Source: Pratylenchus scribneri
Lineage: Eukaryota > Nematoda > Chromadorea > Rhabditida > Pratylenchidae
NCBI GenBank assembly: GCA_030063045.1
Contig: JAQSEB010000234.1
Span: forward strand, 142,123-206,122
DNA length: 64,000 bases
Direction of reading: 5' to 3'
How positions within the stretch are numbered: position 1 is the stretch's first letter; each line of letters starts with the position of its first letter. This document shows, in pieces, positions 1 to 12,800 of this stretch. The notes beneath the pieces were generated by a model. The model was given only the letters and a program-made list of their open reading frames with translations, was not told where the DNA came from and made no database searches. The position numbers and the translations under genes are program-made.

Positions 1-872
1 AAATATCTTACGGTCTACGCCTTTTTATTAATGGAAGCCAATAATTCCATTTCATAGAGTTCAATTTTTTAAATGTTTATTTAAATTTATGCAACTATTA
101 TAAAAATGATACGGACCAAAATGAACTGCTGGTGAAAAGAAGAATTACAAAAAAAATTATAAAAAAACATTTCATTATAATAAATTACTGAAAAATGAGG
201 TTTTATAATAAAAAGTAAGATTTCTTTTTAAAATTTTTTAGTTGCGAATAAATTCAATGATTTTTATGGATGATATTAAAATATTTATCTCACATTTTGT
301 GAAAGTGAAAAACACACAAAAAATGTGAAAATGGGCAAAATTTTCTATATAGGAAATTGATTGAAGAGCACAAAAAAAGAAGAGAGTATTTAAAATACAG
401 AAAAAAAATGAAAATGCCGAAAAATATTATGGTTCAATGGTGGTTTGTCCTACAGCCATAAAGCTAACCCAATCGATAGATCTCATCAAGACGCATCATT
501 TGATTATATATTTTATTTTGGGTTTAACCAATTCTAATTCTCTCAATTTGAATTTGAACCAAAAACAAATTTGGTTTAAACTGTTTAAAAACCTTAAATT
601 TTGACCAAACTGTGACCAAATTATATACCATTCAATGCATTTTGACCAACTCTATCCATTTTTATATGATTTGAGAATGCAAATATAAACCCCTAAAGCA
701 TTACAATTTTTCCGACAATTTCATTGTATTTTCCGACAAAAATTTTAGTATCCAAAAAAGGGGGAAATTGAAATGGACTGAAAATGGTAGGAGGAAGTGT
801 TTCTAGATTTTTGGTAGTATTCTTCCATAAAGAGGATTGTAGTATTTCTTTGGCAACAAAAAAAATGTGATT
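1..872. other. Intergenic DNA downstream of XRN2
   Basis: No coding exon is seen. The stretch is AT-rich and holds one copy of the palindromic family A repeat (about 440-690), recognised by the GGTTTAAAC-like core and inverted arms ending in ACCAAATTATATACCATTC-type sequence. The XRN2 stop codon lies just to the right. Confidence 0.6.
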
Positions 873-3800
873 TTATTGGCCACTTCGACGATTGCTAGGC
901 CTGAATTCCCGTGGCCCAGTTGATTTGGAAAATGATCGATTTTGTTGTTGTTGCTGATTGTTTGGATTTGAACGATGATAAGGCAAATGTTGTTGTTGTG
1001 GTTGATTCGGAAGTGGAAGTGGAGGATATTGTTGTTGATGCGAAATGCCTGGAAAATTTTGATTCTGCGGGGCGCGATTTCCTTCAAAATTCATTCTTGG
1101 CTGATTTTGATGCCACGAAATGTCATGTCTCATATTCGAATGTTGTTGTTGTTGAAAAAAAGGTGGCGGCTGACCCCATTGGCCAACAAAGCCACCACCC
1201 CCTAATCCTCCTGTAGTCTGTTCATTCCGTCTGGAATAATCATTTTTTGATCAATTTATTCAGAGTATACAACTTAATACCCTATGAAGATTTATTATAG
1301 ATTTGGGCTATTTGTTTAATAAATTTATACACTTGAGAATAAGGTCACTTGACTAGGCATAGTCGATTTAGTCTATAAATTTTTAATTTCATACTAGTAT
1401 ATTAAGAATTGGCCAAAAGTTTGTGAATCAAAATTGATTTGGGCGTTAGGGTTTAAAGAACGGTTCAAATTTTCAATATAAGCTTATACTGATTTTTGAA
1501 ATAATGAAATTTCATGGATCATGCCTTGTCGTATGAACCAATTCTCAAATCTTTATTAGTATATTATCAAGATTAAATATGCGTATTACCGGTAACATAC
1601 ACATATAAGTATGTATGATAAAGAATTTGGATCGATGATATTTTTTGTAATAATTTTATTTTTCTAATCTTTTAATAAATTTTAAGATTGGTAAAATTTT
1701 TAGAAGTTACCGGTTTGACGTTGTCCAATGCATGGGTGGTGCTGGTGGGGGTACCATCATTGCCATTCGCATTAATGTGCGTGCTTGAACCGGATGGGTG
1801 GTGGAGGCGAATTGTCCGGCTTTGAACATCCCATTTTGGAGATTAAATGATGGCGGCTGCTGGTTTTGAGGTACATTTCGTTGATTATTTTGCTCTTTAT
1901 GCCAAGGTAAAGATTTGACAGCTGCTGTTTTAAAAAAAAAGTTAATAATCATTTTTTAATTTATGGGTTGGGGTTTAAATTTATCAGATTTTATTTTTTT
2001 CGATAAAAGGGTGATCAGATGAATTTAATTTCAATAAGTTTCCAATTTTTTGATAGCCTAATTTCTAAAATTTATTTTTTAATTTTGTAAGCTTCTTTAA
2101 GTTTTTCAATAAAATTGCAAAACTTTTTGCACTTTTTCGATGATTAAATTTTTAAATTATATTAAAAGTAAAAATTTCAATTTTTTGCAATTAAAAGAAT
2201 TGTCCTTCTATTATGAAATGAATTTTTATAAACATTTTGAGTATATTTAGAAATATTAATTCATAAAGAAAAGTGCTTTTAAAATGTTTTATCTTCAAAA
2301 AAACAGAATTTATTAATCAAATATTTTTAGGGTACTTACGGAGTTTGCCTCATACATAAAGAAAGGAGTGACACCCCCTCCTTTTGGGTCATCAGGATTA
2401 GTGGTTAGGGTCATTCAGGGAAACCCTAAATCCTTATCCCTAACACCCATAGTGAGAACTGTTCTCTTACTTTTTTATTCTTTAGGAAAAAGAGGGACCA
2501 AACTCCATAAATACTTTTTAATGGGCCACTGCATAAATTTTGATGGGACATGGGAAAGAAAAGAAATGAACCAAATTTGCTTGTTATTTTTTTGTTATTT
2601 TACCCAGTTTTTCATCGCTACAGTATTTTAAAAATATCGGACCTGGTGCTGGTGGTGGCGGTGGTTGTTGATAGGAGATCATGACCGGAGGTCCACTTCG
2701 ACGCTGTTGTTGTTGGCTTTGGGGTTGATCAAAGAAAATGTGATGGTTCAGCAATCGATGACCCGACGAGGACAATGATGCCTGTGGAATGTCACGGCTG
2801 AAGCCAATTTGGGGTCGATATTGGCCACCATTGCCTCCGCCTTGACGACGCTCTTGATAGTCATTGGGTTTTAGCACACGGGGCAATTCATTTATTCCAT
2901 CCAGTCGGATGGCCTTGAATCGATGGTTCCGAGGGAATTGAGGGTCCCGAAATTTGACCATTATGCAATTATTGCTCTGAAAATAAAATTTATAATTGCA
3001 TAAATAAAATTGAAATTTTTGAATTTTGCATGTACCAAAATCTATAATTTTCAAAAGGATAAGTATTATTTAATTTTAATTAAAAATGTTAGAATTTTCC
3101 TATTGGCTTATTTATGAATTCCAAGCATAAATATTGGCCTCAATTTGTCCAATGGGATTTATATCAATTTTTGGTTAGCCCAATGCCAACATTTACCATT
3201 TAGGGATAGTTCACACATTTGGTAAATGTTTGCAGTGTCTCTCTTAACAAAAAGTCCAAATATGCCACTGACAATTAAGGTTCAATGTTTAGTTAACAAA
3301 ATTACAATTTGAAAAACATTTTGTCTTTTTAGGCACATGCAAATGCTAATACCTTCTCTTAAGTTTGAAAAAAGCCTACTTTAATATCGCCAAATTCGAG
3401 GGAATTCCTAAACATCGAAACAAAGTGGGCATCGTAGTCTGCGGCAGTTTGATCGTAGCACACTTCCCCGGACATTCCATAAGCCAAGCTGGCATCGATG
3501 GCAATCCATTGTGGTTCCCATTTGTCGGACCGGTTTTCTAAATTAATAAATTGGTACTTTTCCGTTATCTGTGACCAGATTAGAAATTTTTTTTGAGATT
3601 CTTACTTTAATATTCATAATTGATTGTAAAACGATGAAAAAGAATGATTTTAGGTGATTCTAAGATTTTCAATTTCTGGGGGTAACATAAGGTAATTTTG
3701 GGGGTGAAAAAAATCTGGTCACAGATAACGGAAAAGTACCAATAAATTTATTAGAATCGTATAAAATTCATATTCGAATTCCGAATTTTGCACATTAAAT

Positions 3801-6800
3801 GCAGAAATAGAATTTAAAAAGCAGATAATCCGGCTAAAAATGCAGTTTAGAAGTGGACATACTAGCAGAACTAATAATCGGGTTAAAAATGCAGTTTAGA
3901 AGTGGACATACTAGCTGAATTAGAATTTTTAGTAGCTGATAATCGGGTTAAAAATGCAGTTTAGAAGTGGACATACTAGCAGAATTAGAATTTAAAATAG
4001 CTGATAATCCGGCTAAAAATGCAGTTTAGAAGTGGACATACTAGCAGAATTAGAATTTTAAAAAGCCGATAATCGTGTTAAAAATGCATTTTACAAATCA
4101 GTTACTTTTTAGGAATGGAAATTTAATGGGAAAATATATTGCAGAAATAGAATATAAAATGCAGAAATATAGGTTATGAATGCATTCTATAAATCAGTTA
4201 CTTTTTAGGTATAGAAATTTAATGAAAAATATATTGCAGTAGTAAAATGCTGAGATATCGGGAAATATTAGGATAAATTGGTTAGAAATTAGAGAAAAGA
4301 ATTAGTATATTTGATTAAATTTATTACAAATGGAAAGTTCGTAAAAATTTAAGATAAAATACTCATAAAAAATTTGTTCATCATAACCCAAGAATCCAAG
4401 CCTTACTAATTAATCTAATAAATATAAATAATCATTATTATTACCATTATTGCCATGTTCAGCTCCATTTTTAAGGGAATTTCTTTCTTCTTTTTTCAAT
4501 TCGCCCGATGTTTCTTCCTCATTTTTCATATTTTCATCTTCTTTCAAATTTGATTCTTCTCTTCCATTTGTTTGCATTTTTTGTTCTTTTATCTTTTGAG
4601 GGACTAAGTTTTTTCCTTGCAAGTGAACTTCATGGACCAATTCGAACAAAGTGTGTTGCTTTCCAACAAATAATCGATCTGGTCCTGTCATATTCCGAGC
4701 CTGTTCTTCTGGGCTCAGAGAGTCGTAAACCTAAAAATTTTAATTTTTTTCTTGGCTATTTTTCCAGCTAAACACGAAATATGATAACATTATTGACAAT
4801 GGCAGAATTCTTTCCGGAATGAAAATCAGAATTTTTTCAGGAATGAAAATCAGAATTCTTTCCCGAATAAAAATCAAAATTCTTTCCGGAATGAAAATCA
4901 GAATTCTTTCCGGAATGAAAATCAGAATTCTTTCCGGAATGAAAATCAGAATTCTTTCCGGAATGAAAATCAGAATTCTTTCCGGAATGAAAATCAGAAT
5001 TCTTTCCGGAATGAAAATCAGAATTCTTTCCGGAATGAAAATCAGAATTCTTTCCGGAATGAAAATCAGAATTCTTTCCGGAATGAAAATCAGAATTCTT
5101 TCCGGAATGAAAATCAGAATTCTTTCCGGAATGAAAATCAGAATTCTTTCCGGAATGAAAATCAGAATTCTTTCCGGAATGAAAATCAGAATTCTTTCCG
5201 GAATAAAAATCAGAATTCTTTCCGGAATGAAAATCAGAATTCTTTCCGGAATAAAAATCAGAATTCTTTCCGGAATGAAAATCAGAATTCTTTCCGGAAT
5301 GAAAATCAGAATTCTTTCCGGAATGAAAATCAGAATTCTTTCCGGAATGAAAATCAGAATTCTTTCCGGAATGAAAATCAGAATTTTTTCAGGAATGAAA
5401 ATCAGAATTCTTTCCGGAATGAAAATCAGAATTCTTTCCGGAATGAAAATCAGAATTCTTTCCGGATTGAAAATCAGAATTCTTTCCGGATTGAAAATCA
5501 GAATTCTTTCCCGAATAAAAATCAGAATTCTTTCCGGAATAAAAATCAGAATTCTTTCCGGAATGAAAATCAGAATTATTTCCGGAATGAAAATCAGAAT
5601 TCATTCCGGAATGAAAATCAGAATTCTTTCCGGAATTAAAATCAGAATTCTTTCCGGAATGAAAATCAGAATTCTTTCCGGAATGAAAATCAGAATTCTT
5701 TCCGGAATGAAAATCAGAATTCTTTCCGGAATGAAAATCAGAATTCTTTCCGGAATGAAAATCAGAATTCTTTCCGGAATGAAAATCAGAATTCTTTCCG
5801 GAATGAAAATCAGAATTCTTTCCGGATTGAAAATCAGAATTCTTTCCGGATTGAAAATCAGAATTCTTTCCGGAATGAAAATCAGAATTCTTTCCGGAAT
5901 GAAAATCAGAATTCTTTCCGGATTGAAAATCAGAATTCTTTCCGGAATGAAAATCAGAATTCTTTCCGGAATGAAAATCAGAATTCTTTCCGGAATGAAA
6001 ATCAGAATTCTTTCCGGATTGAAAATCAGAATTCTTTCCGGAATGAAAATCAGAATTCTTTCCGGAATAAAAATCAGAATTCTTTCCGGATTGAAAATCA
6101 GAATTCTTTCCGGAATGAAAATCAGAATTCTTTCCGGAATGAAAATCAGAATTCTTTCCGGATTGAAAATCAGAATTCTTTCCGGATTGAAAATCAGAAT
6201 TCTTTCCGGATTGAAAATCAGAATTCTTTCCGGAATGAAAATCAGAATTATTTCCGGAATGAAAATCAGAATTCATTCCGGAATGAAAATCAGAATTCTT
6301 TCCGGAATTAAAATCAGAATTCTTTCCGGAATGAAAATCAGAATTCTTTCCGGAATGAAAATCAGAATTCTTTCCGGAATAAAAATCAGAATTCTTTCCG
6401 GAATGAAAATCAGAATTCTTTCCGGAATGAAAATCAGAATTCTTTCCGGAATGAAAATCAGAATTCTTTCCGGAATGAAAATCAGAATTCTTTCCGGAAT
6501 GAAAATCAGAATTCTTTCCGGAATGAAAATCAGAATTCTTTCCGGAATGAAAATCAGAATTCTTTCCGGAATGAAAATCAGAATTCTTTCCGGATTGAAA
6601 ATCAGAATTCTTTCCGGATTGAAAATCAGAATTCTTTCCCGAATAAAAATCAGAATTCTTTCCGGAATAAAAATCAGAATTCTTTCCGGAATGAAAATCA
6701 GAATTATTTCCGGAATGAAAATCAGAATTCATTCCGGAATGAAAATCAGAATTCTTTCCGGAATTAAAATCAGAATTCTTTCCGGAATGAAAATCAGAAT

Positions 6801-9800
6801 TCTTTCCGGAATGAAAATCAGAATTCTTTCCGGAATGAAAATCAGAATTCTTTCCGGAATGAAAATCAGAATTCTTTCCGGAATGAAAATCAGAATTCTT
6901 TCCGGAATGAAAATCAGAATTCTTTCCGGAATGAAAATCAGAATTCTTTCCGGATTGAAAATCAGAATTCTTTCCGGAATGAAAATCAGAATTCTTTCCG
7001 GAATGAAAATCAGAATTCTTTCCGGAATGAAAATCAGAATTCTTTCCGGAATGAAAATCAGAATTCTTTCCGGAATAAAAATCAGAATTCTTTCCGGATT
7101 GAAAATCAGAATTCTTTCCGGAATGAAAATCAGAATTCTTTCCGGAATGAAAATCAGAATTCTTTCCGGATTGAAAATCAGAATTCTTTCCGGATTGAAA
7201 ATCAGAATTCTTTCCGGATTGAAAATCAGAATTCTTTCCGGAATGAAAATCAGAATTATTTCCGGAATGAAAATCAGAATTCATTCCGGAATGAAAATCA
7301 GAATTCTTTCCGGAATTAAAATCAGAATTCTTTCCGGAATGAAAATCAGAATTCTTTCCGGAATGAAAATCAGAATTCTTTCCGGAATGAAAATCAGAAT
7401 TCTTTCCGGAATGAAAATCAGAATTCTTTCCGGAATGAAAATCAGAATTCTTTCCGGAATGAAAATCAGAATTCTTTCCGGAATGAAAATCAGAATTCTT
7501 TCCGGAATGAAAATCAGAATTCTTTCCGGAATGAAAATCAGAATTCTTTCCGGAATGAAAATCAGAATTCTTTCCGGAATGAAAATCAGAATTCTTTCCG
7601 GAATGAAAATTCTTTCCGGAATGAAAATCAGAATTCTTTCCGGAATGAAAATCAGAATTCTTTCCGGATTGAAAATCAGAATTCTTTCCGGATTGAAAAT
7701 CAGAATTCTTTCCGGAATGAAAATCAGAATTCTTTCCGGATTGAAAATCAGAATTCTTTCCGGAATAAAAATCAGAATTCTTTCCGGAATGAAAATCAGA
7801 ATTCTTTCCGGAATGAAAATCAGAATTCTTTCCGGAATGAAAATCAGAATTTTTTCAGGAATTAAAATCAGAATTCTTTCCGGAATGAGTTTTTCTTTTA
7901 AATAAGTTTGGTCCAAAATCAATAAAAAAAGATTGTTTCCTATACCGTAGTGAGAGCCTCCAAAAGCCGTTTTTCATCGACGAATGGAAGTAAAGCAACT
8001 CCTTGCCATGCAAATTTCTTTCCATTCAGGTCAATTTCGAACTGTTCCGGGTAAAAGTCGACAATTGGTGAGTTGGATTCGGTCATCAGAGAACGCCACC
8101 CGGCTGGAATGTGCGATCGGCTAGCTGCAGGGAAAACGCCCATCAGCTGCTCCAATGGTTTGAAGGGTCTTGTTGTTTTGCTGAAGTCCGGCACAAAATT
8201 GTCGATTAATCCAAAGTCCGAAGCGAATGGCGCATAATGGTAGGGATAATACCAAGTCCAACTGGCGCAACCCTAATCAAAATAAAAATTGTTAATTATT
8301 ATCTTATGATGCTATCTGCTGATCATTTAAGGTCATTTGCAGGTGCGCCATAATGGGAAAGTGTAGACTTATGCCTAGGGTGGGCGATTGTGGGAAAGTG
8401 TAGCAAAGTCTACACGATCTTAAAGAAGCAATGCAAAGTCTACACGATCTTGAAGAAGCAATGCAAAGTCTACATTGTAAGCGTGTATGCTTCTCATATT
8501 TTCTATGCTTGTAAGCGTGTATGCTTCTCATATTTTCTATGCTTGTGAGCGTGTATGCTATTGCTATCAGAAGGGGAGGGGGGACCCTTCAATTTTACCC
8601 TTATGGGAAAAAAGCGGACACAAAGTACAAAAGTACCGTAATTTTTTCGGTCTAAAAATCAGCAACGTATTCATATTTATCGCGAAAAGATAAAAATTAT
8701 TTAAAGATTCTTTTTGGAAAATATTACAAAAATCCCACCTGATAATAGTATCGCAGAACCCAAGCAAGACCTTCCACATAGGCGCATGCCACATTTTTGC
8801 GGAATTCCCTATCACTTTCGGGCACTTCAAATTTTGCTTGATAATATCTGTCCTTCCATCCGGCCTCCCAAAGTCGAATTCCATCCTCCGGTTCCTCCTC
8901 CGATTCGTCCTCATCCGCAACCAGCGCGGCAACTGCTCCCTTGGCCAATGGCATTGGCCTGCCGGAAGGTGTGGTCACCACGATGGTTGGCTTAGGTTTT
9001 TGTTGTTCTTCATCTGCGGCTGCGTTTGATTTGTCCCCTTCTTGATGCGTAACTTCAATGTCGTCCTTAAACGACTAAAAAAATGTGTTGAATTCGGTGT
9101 TTATTTTAATTAAATATATTACTAAATAATTCCCGGGAAATAGCTTGGAGTTATTCTAGCTAATTTGGGAATCTCGACTACTAGATTTCATAAGACCGAG
9201 AATACGCTTAATCGATTCGTTTTGGCTGATTTAATCTATTAAATTTCAATTGCAAACCGATAAGGACATGTTTTGAAAAACTGAACCCTTTTTTTAAACC
9301 CAATACAATATATAAGTTCATTAACTTTTACTAAAGCTTTATTTCTTGAGTGAATTAAAATTTCATAGACTGAATCAACCATGTCGAGTCGAATAAGCCT
9401 ATTCTCGGGCTGTACGAAGTCTTGAAGCCGAGATTTTCAAAATAAGTTCGACTAATTCCTAGCTAATTCCAGGGTAATTAGCTAATTCCATAAATTAACT
9501 GTAATCTTAACATATATAATATAATATTATTCTGAGACGAAAACATTGAAAACGCTGAGAAATGTTATAAAGTTTTATAACAACTTATTTTTTAGTATTT
9601 TAGTTATTATCAATTGATCCACAGGGCTCTACAATGTTAATAAATTTGTTAAACCTAATAAAGCTAATTTTGATCTGAAAAATTGATTCGATTTGTAAAA
9701 CTTCTTTCCATCGTATAAAATAAATATCCATATTTAAATTTACCTTTGCCGGTGGTTCTTCATTTGGACTCTCATCATGAACATCATTTTCTGCTTTCCT

Positions 9801-12800
9801 TTTTGTTCCAATTGGCACAGAGGAAGAGGTACCATTTTTGTTGACTGGCATTGGTGTTATCAGTGACTTCAATTTTTGAGCTTGTTGAATTGCAAGTTTG
9901 GACATCTAAAATTCATATTAAATCATAGCATTTATTAAAATTTGGTTTATTCTTTGTTAAATGCACCGAAATATCGATTTCTTAATTTAATTTCAGATTT
10001 CAATAGTATTTTCCTATGGGCTTAGTTAGGAATGAATTAAGCACTAATCTGTCATTTAGCCTCTATTTTTGTCCAATGCAATTTATGCCAATTTTTGGTA
10101 AGCCCAATCCCAATTCCCAAAGCCATTAGAGGATAGGTCTCACATTTGTGACAAATATTGACATTTTCATACTAAAAGGCCATTTGCAATGGCAATAGTC
10201 ATGTTTAGCTGGCAAAATTGTACTTATCGGTTACCTTTATCCCCGTTAATATCCGTTTAACGGACGGGGGCCAAAAATTTTATATACTTCAGATATAATT
10301 GACCTCTTGACCATCTTCAGCCGCCATTTTTCGAATCTCTTCCCCGCTAAAAGATGGCAGTTTGGCGGAGGAAATTGGTTGTGGTTCAATAAAACTGGCA
10401 TTGTAGGCCATAGTCTCTTTTGCCCGTCGTTTCTTCTGTTTCTGGGACTCCTTGAATTTGAGTTCCCGCATTTGTCTCTGTTTGAATATTTCATCCTCCG
10501 CTTTGCCCAACTCTGTCATTATCATTTGGACCCTATGAATGTTCATTTCCCCATCCTCCGTCAACCATCCACCGGTTTGGTAGACCATTTGTTTGTACAA
10601 TTTCACCAACCGATCAATGGCACCTTCGCGAATTTCCAGTGAAGGTAGATGTGGCAAAAAATCATTTCCGACGAAAAAGCACATCATAACCTTTAACAAG
10701 AACGGTACTTGTATACTTTACATCCCTTTTTGAAAGTGCTTGGTCCCCCTTTCGGTCATCAGATCTAGGGTTGGGGTCATTCAGGGATATGTTAGGGATT
10801 TTATTAGGATGATGTAAAAAGCATCTTAAATGTATCCTAAACCCAAACCCTAACACCAAAGGGGGGACCCTTCACTTTCTCCTCACTTTTTCCAAGATCT
10901 TCCTTATAATTTTGGGATGAATTCAATAAAATTAAATACAATATATTTTTTTGAGTTTTAGAAATGTTTTATTTGTTCTTAAAATTTTAGACCATTATAT
11001 TTTTCACTAATTTATTTCGACAAATTTAATATAGCATCCCTAATTTGACATAAGCCTAATATTTCTATAGGGTAATTATTAATTTCATTAATTCATTTTT
11101 TATTCACAAATTTACCCAATCATCGATGGCCCTTTCCAAATCGAAAGGGAATGGCAAATTCGGCATAGTCAATTCACGTTCCAAATATTCACGGAGGACG
11201 GGAAGACGAATAAAAATGAAATTTTTCTCCTTCTTCATTGGGTCCGCCTGATCTGGACCAGCCGGTGCTCGAGCCAAACCCTGGCAATGTTCCAGCTCAT
11301 GCCCATATTGGCCACATAGATCGCAGGGTTTCGGTTGATTTGGCACAAATTCTTCGCGCAAAATGTTGAAATTTGATTCGTGGGTGGCCAATCCCAACAT
11401 TATTAAATCGGCGTCAGCACCGCATAAACAATGCACGGTGTTGGGATCATGCGAGGGGGATGCACGTTGGCGACGGATAAAGTCCATTATTTTGTGTTCA
11501 CCTTCACCGGGTGCATTCGCATCGGATAGGATCACCTTTTAGGGAAAATTAAATAAAATATTCTTAAATTTTCCTATGTGCCACAAATACCAAATTCTAG
11601 GGTAATTTTGTTAGCTAAACATGAATATGACTCTATTTGTCACATATTTGGCCACAAATTGTAAGGGAACAATGCCAACATTTTGCCTAATGTGACCTTC
11701 CCATAATAGTAAATGTTAGCAATGGGCTTACCAAAAATTGGAATAAATTGTTGTGAACAAAATATAGAGGACAATATTCATACTAACATTCCCAAATTAC
11801 TCCTACTAATTCTAGATTCTATGAAAATATTAAACTGAATTAAAATTTTTGAAAATGTACTTAAATTTTTTATTTAACTAAATTTTTAGGTACGAAAATA
11901 TAAATAATCTAAAGTTTTTGAAATTTTTAGATTTTTTTCTATTTTAAATTGTCTGCATCCATCATTTAAATATTCTTAATATGCTAATCTGGGTACATAT
12001 TTATCGGTTATCCACAGGTCCAGATTCGGAAATTTTTATTTAATTTTTAATATTTTATTTATGATTGTAAGGAAAAAAGTATTTTATGGCTTAAAATCTG
12101 AAACCGTTAGGCACCAGAGGTATACTTTACATATATCTAATACTTTGTTATCCTCTTTTTTGGATCAACTTAGAAAAAGCGAAATGCCCTTATAATCAGA
12201 ATTAGGCATTAGGGCTAGGGTCATTAGAGGTTTGTTAGGGGTAGGATATCATCTTAGGTAACCCATAGTAACCCTAACCTTAATCCTCATTATCAATAGA
12301 GGGACCCTTCAGTTTTTTCCCTTTCAACAAAGGAGGGATACAAAGCCCATACCCAAGCATACTGTACCTAAACGGTTTGTGCATCTTTTGGACTGATTTT
12401 TTAAATTAAACTATTTTCAAAACCTGAATTTTCTTCCATGCCGGATCATATGTTATCCGCTTGTGGATATAGTAGCGGAGGGCATCCGAAAGACGTGCCA
12501 TAAATGGAGTGCCCGGTGTGATGCAATTTGAGTCGAAATGTTCCTCCTCTTTTCTGGCTGGTGGCAGCGGAATACCATCGCTTTCCAATCTTTTTCGGAT
12601 CGTCGCAATTTGTTCTCGTTTTTCGGCTGCCTCCTTTGAAGCGCGAAAACGACGACTCCGTTGTTGGTTCATCTAATTTAAATTCGTGTTTTCCTTGTTT
12701 TTGATACCGGCAATATTTACATTATAAATTGCGGTCCCAAAAAAAATTTTTTTATTTTTCAAAATTGCTTTTTGGGGATTTTCAGGTTTTTGTCATATTC

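Noticed and set aside
4806..7895. CRISPR-like array
   Set aside because: The units are directly adjacent with no unique spacers, and the context is a eukaryotic intron.
4819..7905. A 1028-residue open frame on the plus strand and 631- and 213-residue frames on the minus strand
   Set aside because: They are by-products of a stop-free 24-bp tandem repeat inside an XRN2 intron; no non-repetitive coding flanks exist.
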